Below, in pieces: positions 47,218-55,825 of a DNA stretch of 64,000 nt; position 1 is the stretch's first letter; the number at the start of each line of letters is the position of its first letter. The translations under genes were made by a program, and so were the position numbers. The stretch is from Roseiarcus sp963813195 (GTDB taxonomy: Bacteria; Pseudomonadota; Alphaproteobacteria; Rhizobiales; Beijerinckiaceae). The stretch covers positions 248,001 to 312,000 of the forward strand of contig CAWEYC010000027.1 in NCBI GenBank assembly GCA_963813195.1, written 5' to 3'. Below the pieces are notes generated by a model. It worked only from the letters and a program-made list of their open reading frames with translations, was not told where the DNA came from and searched no databases.

Positions 47218-47936
47218 TCGCCCGCGTCCCATTTGACGACGCGCGCGGCGAACGCCTCGGAGGCGAACAGGGCGACGAAAGCGATCGCGAGCGCGACGCC
47301 GGTCAGTCGCCAGGTCGTCGCGTCGCCGTTCGGATCCTGCGTGGCGGTATAGATCGCGGTCGCGATGGTTTGCGTCTGGCCGGGAATGTTGGCGACGAAA
47401 GTGATCGTCGCGCCGAATTCGCCGATCGCCCTGGCGAAGCCGAGAATGAGCCCGGCGATGATTCCCGGCGCCGCGAGCGGCAGAGTCACGGTGGTGAAAA
47501 CGAACCATGACGGCGCGCCGAGCGTTTGGGCGGCCTGCTCGAGGCGCGTATCGACCGCCTCGATCGACAGTCGGATCGCGCGCACCATCAACGGAAAGCC
47601 CATCACCGCCGCGGCGAGCGCCGCCCCGGTCCAGCGGAAGGAGAGCGTCACTCCGCAGCACGCCTCCAGAGCGCGCCCGAAGATCCCGTGCTGCCCGAAG
47701 CCGATCAGCAGCAGCCAGCCCGTGACCACCGGCGGCAGGACCATCGGCATATGCACCACCGCATTGACGAGCGACTTACCGGGAAATCGCCGTCGGGCCA
47801 GCAGCCAGGCGACGGCGACGCCGAACGGCAGGCTCGCCAGCGCGCCGACCGTTGCGACCTTGAGCGCGAGCCGTATCGCCGTCCATTCCTCCGGCGAGAA
47901 AGTCAGCGCCTCGCTCCAGGCCGTTCCGTCCGACAC
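47214..47936 (-). CDS. modB: Molybdate ABC transporter permease
   Basis: This encodes 240 residues from the GTG at 47936. The frame is open upstream, but the Mo-box at 47986-48011 lies where a promoter is expected, so a start before it is unlikely. Five or six membrane segments include LALKVATVGALASLPFGVAV. The permease loop reads RLEQAAQTLGAPSWFVFTTV with the E-A-A---G coupling motif and LGFARAIGEFGATITFVANI. ModB is the channel partner of ModC. No modA gene for the periplasmic molybdate-binding protein lies in this operon. Confidence 0.86.
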   Translation of the reverse strand: MSDGTAWSEALTFSPEEWTAIRLALKVATVGALASLPFGVAVAWLLARRRFPGKSLVNAVVHMPMVLPPVVTGWLLLIGFGQHGIFGRALEACCGVTLSFRWTGAALAAAVMGFPLMVRAIRLSIEAVDTRLEQAAQTLGAPSWFVFTTVTLPLAAPGIIAGLILGFARAIGEFGATITFVANIPGQTQTIATAIYTATQDPNGDATTWRLTGVALAIAFVALFASEAFAARVVKWDAGE

Positions 47937-47985
47937 GCTCCAGGCCCGCTCCGGTTGGGAAATCCGCGCCGCCGCCGAAGCGACA

Positions 47986-48011
47986 GGCCTATATCGATGC
48001 ATATATAGCGC
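47986..48011. promoter_or_regulatory. Mo-box (ModE-type operator) upstream of modBC
   Basis: CTATAT (47989-47994) and ATATAG (48003-48008) are mirror arms around eight bases, extended by GC pairs on the outside. This resembles the ModE operator pattern of TATAT/ATATA half-sites. It ends 50 bases before the modB start. Binding by molybdate-loaded ModE would shut off uptake when molybdate is plentiful. Confidence 0.65.
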
Positions 48012-48134
48012 GTGCGCCGCGCCCGCGGCAAACTGGTGCATTGCGGGAGTTCCCGGCTGGCGCGCAGCCTCACGCGGGATTAACATCGATTTCGATGGCT
48101 CCGGGAGGCGGGGAGTCGCGAGGGGGAGGTCTTC

Positions 48135-48683
48135 ATGGATATTGTCGAGCGAGCCAAGGCGATTCTTCTGACTCCCAAGACCGAGTGGCGGGCGATCGAA
48201 CTCGAGCCCGGCGACCCGGCGTTTCTCTTCAAGAACTACGTGGCGATTCTTGCCGCCATCCCGGCGGTTTGCGGCTTGATCCGGATATGGATCTTTGGGG
48301 TTCAGCACATCGGCGTCATCGGCGGCCTAGCCTCGGCGATCATCCGCTATCTCTTGGCATTCGTCGTCGTCTACGTGATCGCGCTGATCACCGACGCGCT
48401 GGCGCCGACTTTCGGCGGCCAGAAGAATCAATCCAACGCGCTGAAGCTCGCGGTCTATTCGATGACGCCAGTTTGGCTCGCCGGCGTCTTCTCGCTGATC
48501 CCGGGCCTGCGAATTTTCGGCATCCTCGGCCTCTACGGCGTTTATCTATTCTGGCTCGGCGTCCCGACGCTGATGAAGGCGCCCGATGAAAAGTCGGTTC
48601 CGTACGCCGCCTCGGTCGTGCTCTGTGGGATCGTTCTCTCGATCGTCGTCGGAGCCATCGTCCGTGCGATCATTTGGGCGTAG
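48135..48683 (+). CDS. YIP1-family membrane protein
   Basis: This encodes 182 residues. After ERAKAILLTPKTEWRAIE, five membrane segments follow (AILAAIPAVCGLIRIWI; LLAFVVVYVIALITDAL; LKLAVYSMTPVWLAGVFSL; ILGLYGVYLFWLGVPTLM; VVLCGIVLSIVVGAIVRAI). The opening and the L-A-V-Y-S-x-T-P-x-W-L-A-G block are typical of bacterial YIP1 domain proteins, whose role is unknown. It is a single gene with a GGAGG-like site upstream. Confidence 0.87.
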   Translation: MDIVERAKAILLTPKTEWRAIELEPGDPAFLFKNYVAILAAIPAVCGLIRIWIFGVQHIGVIGGLASAIIRYLLAFVVVYVIALITDALAPTFGGQKNQSNALKLAVYSMTPVWLAGVFSLIPGLRIFGILGLYGVYLFWLGVPTLMKAPDEKSVPYAASVVLCGIVLSIVVGAIVRAIIWA

Positions 48684-48692
48684 GTTAGAGTC

Positions 48693-48812
48693 GTGAAGCC
48701 TGCCGGACGATTGAAGGGCCTCGCCGAAATGTGCGGTATCGTGCGAGCCTTCGCCCAGCTGGACGCGCACGACTCGCGGCTCGGGATTTCGTCGGCGTAA
48801 AACCGGCTTCAC
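48693..48812. repeat. Spaced inverted repeat after the YIP1 gene
   Basis: GTGAAGCC (48693-48700) and GGCTTCAC (48805-48812) are exact complements about 104 bases apart. GGCCTCGCCG-like runs follow each arm. The stretch between the YIP1 gene and the binding protein holds no gene. A structured RNA is possible but unsupported otherwise. Confidence 0.25.
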
Positions 48813-48939
48813 GGCCTCGCCGCGAAATTCATTATTAGGTATTTCGACCTACTGATTGACGCCTGTCTGGGCATGAGGCCGAGACCAGTCCATGTCTGCG
48901 CGGCGATGAGCGTCCCGATGGCATAGCGAATGGTTTCTC

Positions 48940-50202
48940 ATGGTCATGGGCTCGCTCTCGGGCGCCGCCGGCATCGACGCGGGGGCGGACCCGGTTCAGG
49001 GCTCTCCCCACTTCCATCGAGAAATCTCGTGGCGCGGTCGGAGCTCGGCGCGCCTCTTCGCGACAATAAACTGCATGGCGTTGCTTCTCGTCGCCTGCGC
49101 GGGGGCGCTGACGTGCGCGAACGCTTTGGCGCGCGAACGGTTGGATGTGGTGTTCCTCAATCCCGGCAAGACAGGCGAGACCTACTGGGACATGGTTTCG
49201 GAGGCGATGTGCGCCGCGGCCACGCAACTCGACGTCAATCTCGAGACCGTTCGCTCCGAACGCAATCACCAGGCCATGCGACGACTCGGGCTCGAAATCG
49301 TCGGACGCACGAAGCCTCCGGACTATCTGATCCTCGTAAACGAGGAAGCGGCGGCGACGCCGATCATCGAGGCGGCAAACAAGGCCGGCGTCAAAACATT
49401 CCTGCTCTCTAGCGCTTTCGCCGGGGCCGAGGCGCAGAAATACGGAGAGCCTCGCACGAAATTGCCGAACTGGATCGGCAGTCTCGAGCCTGACATGAGG
49501 GCGGCGGGCGAGCGCATGGCGCGGGGCCTGATCGAAGCCGTCCGGGTTAGTCCCGGGTTCAGCAGCGACGGTAAGATCCATCTGCTTGGGCTCGCCGGCG
49601 ACGATCGGACGTCGAGTTCGATCGCGCGGACGCAGGCGTTCGCCGCTTACGCCGCGAGCCGATCTGATGTCGTCGTGGACCGGCTGCTCCAGACGAACTG
49701 GAACGCCGCCGAAGCCGAGACGCTGACGGACCGCTATCTCACATGGGCCGAGCACGCGGGGATCCGGCCGGCTGGCGTGTGGGCGGCCACCGACCCGATC
49801 GCGCACGGAGCGATCGAAGCGATCAAGAAGAGAGGGCTGGTTCCTGGCGCGGATATAGGCGTCGTCGGCCTGGATTGGTCGCCGGACGGTCTGGGGAAGG
49901 TCGAAGCGGGCGAAATGATCTCGACCGACGGCGGCCATTTCCTCGGCGGCGCGTGGTCGATCGTAATGCTGCGCGACTACGCGGATGGGTGCGATTTTGC
50001 GCGGCAGGGCGCGGCGAGAACCTTCCCCATGGCGTCGGTCGACCGTTCGAACGTCTCGGACGCCGAGAAGCTCGTGCTCAGACGCCGGTACGATCGGGTC
50101 GACTTTAGCGAATTCCTCGCCTCGGGCCGGCGGGCGTGCGGCGTCTATGATTTTTCGTTGGACGCCGTGCTCCGCGCGGCGTCGGCCGCCGTAGCGCAGT
50201 GA
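48940..50202 (+). CDS. Periplasmic sugar-type binding protein without an ABC partner
   Basis: This encodes 420 residues from the first ATG. An ATG at 49075 right at the hydrophobic stretch (MALLLVACAGALTCANALA) is the other option, but it has no positive N-region. The mature part is a type I periplasmic binding fold. RLDVVFLNPGKTGETYWDMV opens it, DYLILVNEEAAATPIIEAAN follows, and the second lobe has GKIHLLGLAGDDRTSSSIAR, WAATDPIAHGAIEAIKKRGL and GVVGLDWSPDGL. The family binds sugars and similar ligands. No permease or ATPase is near. The next gene, seven bases on, is a membrane GGDEF-EAL protein with a periplasmic domain, so this protein may feed a signal to it. Confidence 0.8.
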   Translation: MVMGSLSGAAGIDAGADPVQGSPHFHREISWRGRSSARLFATINCMALLLVACAGALTCANALARERLDVVFLNPGKTGETYWDMVSEAMCAAATQLDVNLETVRSERNHQAMRRLGLEIVGRTKPPDYLILVNEEAAATPIIEAANKAGVKTFLLSSAFAGAEAQKYGEPRTKLPNWIGSLEPDMRAAGERMARGLIEAVRVSPGFSSDGKIHLLGLAGDDRTSSSIARTQAFAAYAASRSDVVVDRLLQTNWNAAEAETLTDRYLTWAEHAGIRPAGVWAATDPIAHGAIEAIKKRGLVPGADIGVVGLDWSPDGLGKVEAGEMISTDGGHFLGGAWSIVMLRDYADGCDFARQGAARTFPMASVDRSNVSDAEKLVLRRRYDRVDFSEFLASGRRACGVYDFSLDAVLRAASAAVAQ

Positions 50203-50209
50203 GCGAACG

Positions 50210-52291
50210 ATGATGCGTCCGTTGGATGCGGTGAGCGCCAGTTCCGCGGTGACCGCCGCCGCGCCGCCGAACGACGCGAAACTGGCTGGCGCGAAACCGC
50301 GGCGCGATCGGGTGCGACCCGTCCTTTTTCGGCTTTTGTTCGTTGCGGTCGCTGCGGTCTTCATCACTCAGACCTTAACTGCGTTCGTCATCGCGACCAG
50401 AAGCGCGGAACAGGCCAGGACCGCGGCCCGCGAACATCTGTCGACGCTGTTGAATTCGCGCGCGCAGTTGATGGCGACGCCGCTGTGGAACTTGCAGTAC
50501 GAATCGGTGGAGGCGCTGCTCGGCGAGGTGACCGCCGATCCCGCCGTCATCTCGGCGTTCGTCTACGACAGCGCGGGAGCGCTCGTCGTCGGCAAGAGCG
50601 CGCGCCCCTCCGAAAGCCCATCGTTCGTACGGATCGAGCCGATCATCTACCACGACGGCAATATTCGCACTGACGCGGGTCGAATCGAAGCGACGCTGAC
50701 CGACGCGCCGATCGCCGCCGCCTACTGGACCTCGCTGTGGGAGGCGCTCGCCATCGCGGCGCTCTCGGCCAGCGCGATCATCGTCGCTGTCTGGATCGCG
50801 ACTCAACGCCTGATCGGCCGACCCTTGGCCCTCATCACCGCGGCCATCGAGCGCAGTCAATCGAGCGGGGGCGGCCACCAGAAGGTCGCATGGGACAGCG
50901 ACGACGAACTCGGCGCGGTCGTCCGCAGTTTCAACTCCATGCAAGAATTCGTCGACCGAAGCGAGAAGGCGTTGTTGGCCGCCAATCGCCGTCTAGACTT
51001 TCTCGCGACGCACGACCCACTGACGGACCTTCCCAACCGACGATCGTTCGAACATCAGTTGCGGCTTTTCGCCGGCGCTTCTTCAAAGTCACGCCCGCTT
51101 GCGGTTCACATCATCGATCTCGATGACTTCAAAGACGTCAACGACACGTTGGGGCACGGCGCCGGCGATAGCCTCCTCAGGCATGTCAGCCGCCAACTGT
51201 GCTCCGCCGCCGGTGAGGACGGTTTCGTCTCGCGGCTTGGCGGCGACGAGTTCGCGGTCCTGCAAATCGTCGGCAAGACCGAGGCCGACGCCCGGGCTTT
51301 TGCTGAACGTCTCTTGAGGGCGGTCAAGTCGCCGTTCCGGCTCGTCGGCGCGACGTTCCAGCCGAGCGCGTCGGTCGGCGTCGCCATGCTGGACAATGAA
51401 GTCTGGGACGCCGCCCGGATCCTGTCGCTCGCCGACATCGCCCTCTACGACGCCAAGCGGACATTGCGCGGCGCCGTCGCCTTCCTGACCAGCGAAATGC
51501 GGGATGCCTACGAACGCCGCCGGAGCACGGAGGTCGAGATTACGGCCGGCCTGACGCGATCCGAATTCTTCCTCTTCTTTCAGCCGCAGATCGCGCTCGC
51601 CACCGGTCGCGTCATCGGGTTGGAAGCGCTGGTGCGTTGGCGCCATCCGAAGCGCGGCGTGTTAAGCCCAGCCGAGTTTCTGCCGATCGTGGAGGAGTTG
51701 GGGCTCAGCGGCCAGCTTGGGGCGAAACTCGTCGTCGAGGCCTGCCAAAGCGCTCGTCGGCTCAAGGAGATCGGCCGCGGCGACATTCGCATCGCGGTCA
51801 ATCTCTCGGCCGCGCAAATCATCGATCCCAATCTGGTGCAACAATTCGCCGAGCAATTAGCGTCGGTGAACATCTCCGGCGAGGCGATCGAAGTGGAGAT
51901 CACCGAGGGGACCCTGATCCGCCATCTCGCCGAGGCGCAGGAGGTTCTTTCTCGCCTGCGTGAACTCGGCATATCGGTGGCCCTCGACGATTTTGGCACC
52001 GGCTACAGCTCCCTCGCCTATGTCCGGCGCTTTCCGATCGATCGCATCAAGCTCGATCGATCTTTCGTTCGCGAATTCCCTGAAATTCGCGAAACCGCAG
52101 CGATCATCCGGGTCATCCGCGACCTGGCGAAAGCGCTCAATGTCGAAATCGTCGCCGAAGGCGTCGAACGCGAGATCGAGGCCCTATCCCTGATGGAGGA
52201 AGGCATCGGCGTCGCGCAAGGCTATCTCTTCTGTCGACCGTGCCCCTTTGACGAGATTTGCGCTCTCCTTGCCGAGCGCGTGACTGCCTGA
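50210..52291 (+). CDS. HAMP-GGDEF-EAL membrane protein with periplasmic sensor domain
   Basis: This encodes 693 residues. A membrane helix at about 42-66 and another at about 178-198 enclose a periplasmic loop of ~110 residues (LMATPLWNLQYESVEALLGE). HAMP lies at about 200-250. GGDEF spans about 265-430, with RLGGDEFAVLQ near 341-350. EAL spans about 440-690, with GLEALVRW near 470, EITEGTLI, DDFGTGYSSLAYVRRFPID and AEGVER. Both halves keep the signature residues. The short gap (seven bases) and shared strand with the upstream binding protein suggest co-transcription and a periplasmic ligand input. Confidence 0.94.
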   Translation: MMRPLDAVSASSAVTAAAPPNDAKLAGAKPRRDRVRPVLFRLLFVAVAAVFITQTLTAFVIATRSAEQARTAAREHLSTLLNSRAQLMATPLWNLQYESVEALLGEVTADPAVISAFVYDSAGALVVGKSARPSESPSFVRIEPIIYHDGNIRTDAGRIEATLTDAPIAAAYWTSLWEALAIAALSASAIIVAVWIATQRLIGRPLALITAAIERSQSSGGGHQKVAWDSDDELGAVVRSFNSMQEFVDRSEKALLAANRRLDFLATHDPLTDLPNRRSFEHQLRLFAGASSKSRPLAVHIIDLDDFKDVNDTLGHGAGDSLLRHVSRQLCSAAGEDGFVSRLGGDEFAVLQIVGKTEADARAFAERLLRAVKSPFRLVGATFQPSASVGVAMLDNEVWDAARILSLADIALYDAKRTLRGAVAFLTSEMRDAYERRRSTEVEITAGLTRSEFFLFFQPQIALATGRVIGLEALVRWRHPKRGVLSPAEFLPIVEELGLSGQLGAKLVVEACQSARRLKEIGRGDIRIAVNLSAAQIIDPNLVQQFAEQLASVNISGEAIEVEITEGTLIRHLAEAQEVLSRLRELGISVALDDFGTGYSSLAYVRRFPIDRIKLDRSFVREFPEIRETAAIIRVIRDLAKALNVEIVAEGVEREIEALSLMEEGIGVAQGYLFCRPCPFDEICALLAERVTA

Positions 52292-52369
52292 CGCGAATCG
52301 TGGGGCGGCCACGACGGCATTGCGTCGGCGGGCAAGCGCCTGTAATCAGCCGCCAACGAGGGTCCGAAG

Positions 52370-53245
52370 ATGTTGACGCGACGCTGCTTGATCATGGGCG
52401 CAGGAGGCCTCCTCGCGGCCGCGAGCACAATGGCTCGCCCAAAAGCGGTTCGCGCCGCGGGCGCCCTCGCCGCTGAGTTTGCCCGGCTCGAGGCGAGCAG
52501 CGGCGGGCGTTTGGGGGTTTCGATCATCGATGCGACCACTGGACAACAATATGGATATCGCGGCGACGAGCGCTTTCCGATGTGCAGCACGTTCAAGGTG
52601 CTGGCGTGCGGGGCGGTTTTGGCCCGCGTCGACGCGGGCAAGGAGGATTTGAACCGACGCATCCGGTTCTCATCCGCCGACCTCGTCAACTATTCGCCGA
52701 TAACCAAGGAACGGATCGGCGGCGAAGGCATGACGGTCGCCGAGATTTGCGAGGCGGGCATGACGCGAAGCGACAACACCGCCGCCAATCTCATTCTGGC
52801 GAGCCTCGGCGGACCCGCTTCTGTCACCGCCTTTGCGCGTTCGCTCGGCGATCAAGTGACGCGGCTCGACCGAACCGAGACCGTTCTCAACGAGGCGACC
52901 CCGGGCGACCCCCGCGATACGACGGCTCCCAACGCGATGGCGGCGAACCTGCGCAAGCTCACGCTCGGAGATGTTTTGTCGCCACGGTCACGCGACCAGC
53001 TCGCGACGTGGATGATCGCCAACAAGACCGGCGACGCAAGGCTGCGCGCCGGCCTTCCGAAGACCTGGCGCGTCGGCGACAAAACGGGTAGCGGCGACCA
53101 CGGCACCGCAAACGACATCGCCGTCGCGTGGCGCCCCGACCATGCGCCGCTGATCGTCTGCGTGTATCTGACCGAAACGAAAGCGACTCTTGATGAGTGC
53201 AGCGCCCTGATCGCCCAGATCGGAAGCGCTGTGGCGGCGCACTGA
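52370..53245 (+). CDS. Class A beta-lactamase
   Basis: This encodes 291 residues. A Tat-like signal (RRCLIMGAGGLLAAASTM) is followed by the serine beta-lactamase fold. The active-site S-T-F-K occurs in FPMCSTFKVLACGAVL near 72. SDN is in MTRSDNTAANLIL near 132, the omega-loop Glu in DRTETVLNEATPGD near 168, and K-T-G in VGDKTGSGDHGTANDIAV near 236. All catalytic residues are present, so it should hydrolyse penicillins in the periplasm. No ampR-type regulator is beside it. It is convergent with the phosphoesterase gene and its base composition matches its neighbours, consistent with a long-resident chromosomal enzyme. Confidence 0.95.
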   Translation: MLTRRCLIMGAGGLLAAASTMARPKAVRAAGALAAEFARLEASSGGRLGVSIIDATTGQQYGYRGDERFPMCSTFKVLACGAVLARVDAGKEDLNRRIRFSSADLVNYSPITKERIGGEGMTVAEICEAGMTRSDNTAANLILASLGGPASVTAFARSLGDQVTRLDRTETVLNEATPGDPRDTTAPNAMAANLRKLTLGDVLSPRSRDQLATWMIANKTGDARLRAGLPKTWRVGDKTGSGDHGTANDIAVAWRPDHAPLIVCVYLTETKATLDECSALIAQIGSAVAAH

Positions 53246-53279
53246 ACCCCGCGGGACCCCGGTATCGGATGTCCCCCGT

Positions 53280-54191
53280 CTAGACCGACATCGTCCCCGA
53301 GAGATCGAGCGTGACGACTTCCGGCGGCCGAAGGATGCGCACCGGCGCGACCGACGTGCCGAGGCCTCCGGAGACGACGAGTTGGCGCGCCCCTTCGGAA
53401 TAGACGCCGTAGACATAGGGTTTCTGGCCGCGTCGGGCGTGCACGAATGGCGCGCCGAGCAGCGGCAGATTGATCTGGCCGCCATGCGTGTGGCCGCAAA
53501 GCGTCAGGGCGATCCGATCGGGCACACGCGGAAAAATATATGGCTCGTGCGCGAGCAGAATGGCGGGCGCGTCATCGTCGACCGCGCGCAGGGCGCGTGG
53601 AAGATCGTCGACGCCGTGCGCCCCGAAACGGCCGCCGTTCCTGGCCAATTGATCGCCGAGACCGATCAACCAGAACGGCCGGCCGCCTTGCGCGAGCCGG
53701 ATCGATTGGTTTTCCAGCAGCGGAATGCGCGCTTCGGCCAGGGTGCGCCGGATGCTGCGCGATCTATCGGGCGGCTCGCTCGGAATGGCGGCTGACCACC
53801 AATCATGATTGCCGAGGATCGAGTAGACGCCGAGCGGCGCCTGCAGGCGCGCGAGTTGCTCGGCCCACGCGCCGGGCGGGACATAGCCGCTGACATAGGG
53901 GTGGGTGCAGACGAAATCGCCGAGCAGCACCGTCAGGTCCGGCCGCTGCGCATTGGCCAGATCGACGATGTCGCCGATGCGCTGCTCCGACATCCAGGGG
54001 TAGCAGGCGTGAATATCGGCGATGACGGCGATTCTCAGTCTGAGGTCGGCAGGCCAACGCGGCGGGGTGAGCGAATAGGAGGTCAGCACGAGCTCCCAAC
54101 CCGCTTCGAAGGCGGTGGCGTAGCCGGCGAAGCCGGACGCTGCCGCGAAGACGCCGAGGCCGCTCAACAGTCGGCGACGCGTAACCCGCAT
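53280..54191 (-). CDS. Exported metallophosphoesterase (YkuE/YaeI-like)
   Basis: This encodes 303 residues. A Tat-type signal (TRRRLLSGLGVFAAASGFAG) precedes the calcineurin-like fold. Metal motifs appear in order: IADIHACYPW near 56, LLGDFVCTHP near 88, LGNHDWWSA near 128, ILLAHEPYIF near 212, and LCGHTHGGQINLP near 232. Such enzymes hydrolyse phosphoesters or pyrophosphates in the periplasm; the substrate is unknown. It is a lone gene with an ATG start. Confidence 0.9.
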   Translation of the reverse strand: MRVTRRRLLSGLGVFAAASGFAGYATAFEAGWELVLTSYSLTPPRWPADLRLRIAVIADIHACYPWMSEQRIGDIVDLANAQRPDLTVLLGDFVCTHPYVSGYVPPGAWAEQLARLQAPLGVYSILGNHDWWSAAIPSEPPDRSRSIRRTLAEARIPLLENQSIRLAQGGRPFWLIGLGDQLARNGGRFGAHGVDDLPRALRAVDDDAPAILLAHEPYIFPRVPDRIALTLCGHTHGGQINLPLLGAPFVHARRGQKPYVYGVYSEGARQLVVSGGLGTSVAPVRILRPPEVVTLDLSGTMSV

Positions 54192-54308
54192 TGTCGAAAT
54201 GCCTAGCCTCGATGCGCCCCCGCGCCCGTGGTGTGATCTTACTTGAATCGCATCGCTTTCGGAATGCCGGCTCTCGCCCTATCCCGATGCGCGGCGGGGC
54301 GGTTCGGC

Positions 54309-54518
54309 TTAGGACGCGAGAGCGTGCTGCGCCGAAACGAGATAGCGCGCTCCGCGCACGACCGCTTCCCCGACTTCGGTGTCGAACTCCTCGATGGCCA
54401 GTTCGAATTCGGCGGCGACCGCGGCGAGGCCGATGTCGCGGTAAAGGCGGGAAAGAAGGCGGCTGCGGCCGGCTCTGTTCTCGATGACCTCGGGAATGGC
54501 GGTGAGATCGTGACGCAT
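54309..54518 (-). CDS. Small helical protein, unknown function (69 residues)
   Basis: The ATG at 54518 opens 69 residues (MRHDLTAIPEVIENRAGRSR, then LLSRLYRDIGLAAVAAEFEL). The sequence is a charged pair of helices. Codon positions fit the genome, and short proteins with a similar I-E-N-R-A-x-x-x-R-L-L-x-R-L-Y-R-x-I-G pattern occur in related bacteria. The ribosome-binding site is weak. It lies between the phosphoesterase and the HAD gene. Confidence 0.5.
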   Translation of the reverse strand: MRHDLTAIPEVIENRAGRSRLLSRLYRDIGLAAVAAEFELAIEEFDTEVGEAVVRGARYLVSAQHALAS

Positions 54519-54701
54519 TGGGACACTCTGTGACTCGTTCGCTCGCCGCCGTCGTCCCGGCGTCGGGCCAATGGCGACAACTTGAATGAAATCCGTTAAG
54601 GGCGATTTAAAGGATGAATCGCGGCCAATTGAGGCTCGCGAACCTCGGATCGCTTGGTGCGAATTTCGAAGCGGGAATTTGAAGGAAAGTGAAAGGCCGC
54701 C

Positions 54702-55415
54702 ATGTCCGTTCTCGGTGTTCTCTTCGACAAAGACGGCACGTTGATCGACTTCCATGAGACCTGGGGGCCGGCGACCCACGCGATCATTCACGCGCTCGCC
54801 ACCGGCGATCCCGAATTGATGCGCGCCCAAGCCGAAGCGCTGCATTTTTCGCTCGAGGACAGGCGGTTCCTCCCGACATCGCCATTGATCGCGGGTTCGT
54901 CGGCAAGCTACGGCCAGATGTGGGGAGAATTGCTCGGGCGTACGGACTTCGCGGCGCTGAAGCTCGAAATCGACCACTTGTCCGCCGTCGAATCCTTGAA
55001 GGCCCTGACGCCGATCGGCGCGCCCGCGCTCGCGCTCGGCGCGCTCAAGGCGATGGGCCTGCGCCTCGGCGTCGGCACCAACGATTCCGAGGCGAGCGCT
55101 CGGCGGCAGATCGCGGCGCTCGGTCTCGACGAGGCGATCGAATTCATCGCGGGGTACGATTCCGGCCACGGCGGCAAGCCCGATCCCGGCATGGTGCTGG
55201 CGTTCGCGCGCCATCTCGGCGTCGCGCCGTCGCGGATCGCGATGGTCGGGGATTCGCTCCATGATCTCGACGCCGCGCGCGCCGCCGGCGCATTGGCGAT
55301 CGCGGTGCTGAGCGGACCGGCCGATCGCGAGGCGCTCGCGCCGCACGCCGATCATGTGGTCGACGACATCGAGGCGTTGCCGGCGCTGTTCGCCGCGCTT
55401 GCGCGCGCGGCGTGA
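54702..55415 (+). CDS. HAD-family phosphatase (phosphoglycolate phosphatase-like)
   Basis: This encodes 237 residues. HAD motif I LFDKDGTLIDFHETW is at 7-21, with the two Asp. Motif II LGVGTNDSEA is near 123. Motif III is GGKPDPGM near 160, and motif IV is AMVGDSLHDLDAARAAG near 180-196. A cap inserted after motif I makes it a C1 HAD like Gph. It should dephosphorylate a small phosphate, for example phosphoglycolate. The ATG has GAAAGG upstream. It is a lone gene. Confidence 0.88.
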   Translation: MSVLGVLFDKDGTLIDFHETWGPATHAIIHALATGDPELMRAQAEALHFSLEDRRFLPTSPLIAGSSASYGQMWGELLGRTDFAALKLEIDHLSAVESLKALTPIGAPALALGALKAMGLRLGVGTNDSEASARRQIAALGLDEAIEFIAGYDSGHGGKPDPGMVLAFARHLGVAPSRIAMVGDSLHDLDAARAAGALAIAVLSGPADREALAPHADHVVDDIEALPALFAALARAA

Positions 55416-55508
55416 GGGCGGACTGGCCGGCGCGGTGACAGACCTGCGGGATAGTGTTACTGAACGTAAGTTGCGACGGAGTTGGGTTGCCATCTGGAGG
55501 GCGAAGGA

Positions 55509-55817
55509 ATGACGTCCGACCCCGGGAACCGTTCCGATCAGGATCTTGGACTGCCGATCTTTTGTGGCCGTCGTGGAGCGACGGCGTTCGCGCTGATCGC
55601 AGGCGTCGTCCTCTGCGCCAGCTATGCGACTGGCGTCAGCCAGCGAGCCGCCGCGATGCGTGAAGCCGCCAGCGCGGCGGAGAGCGAGATTCGCGCCTTC
55701 TGTCTCGGCATGGGGCTTGGCGAGGCGAGCGACGCCTACATCCATTGTCTCGACGGCGCGAACGACCTCAGGCGATGGCACGAACATCGCGTCCAGTCAG
55801 AACTCGCCGATCTCTAA
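55509..55817 (+). CDS. Small membrane-anchored hypothetical protein (102 residues)
   Basis: The ATG at 55509 follows a perfect GGAGG by eight bases. The 102 residues hold one membrane helix at about 28-46 (TAFALIAGVVLCASYATGV), then a helical acidic tail (MREAASAAESEIRAFCLGMG). There is no family match known to me. The orientation places the tail probably in the periplasm. It ends eight bases before the convergent RND gene. Confidence 0.62.
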   Translation: MTSDPGNRSDQDLGLPIFCGRRGATAFALIAGVVLCASYATGVSQRAAAMREAASAAESEIRAFCLGMGLGEASDAYIHCLDGANDLRRWHEHRVQSELADL

Positions 55818-55825
55818 ATTCGCGC

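Noticed and set aside
47937..48308. N-terminal extension of modB
   Set aside because: It would place the Mo-box inside the coding region and adds no recognisable membrane segment.
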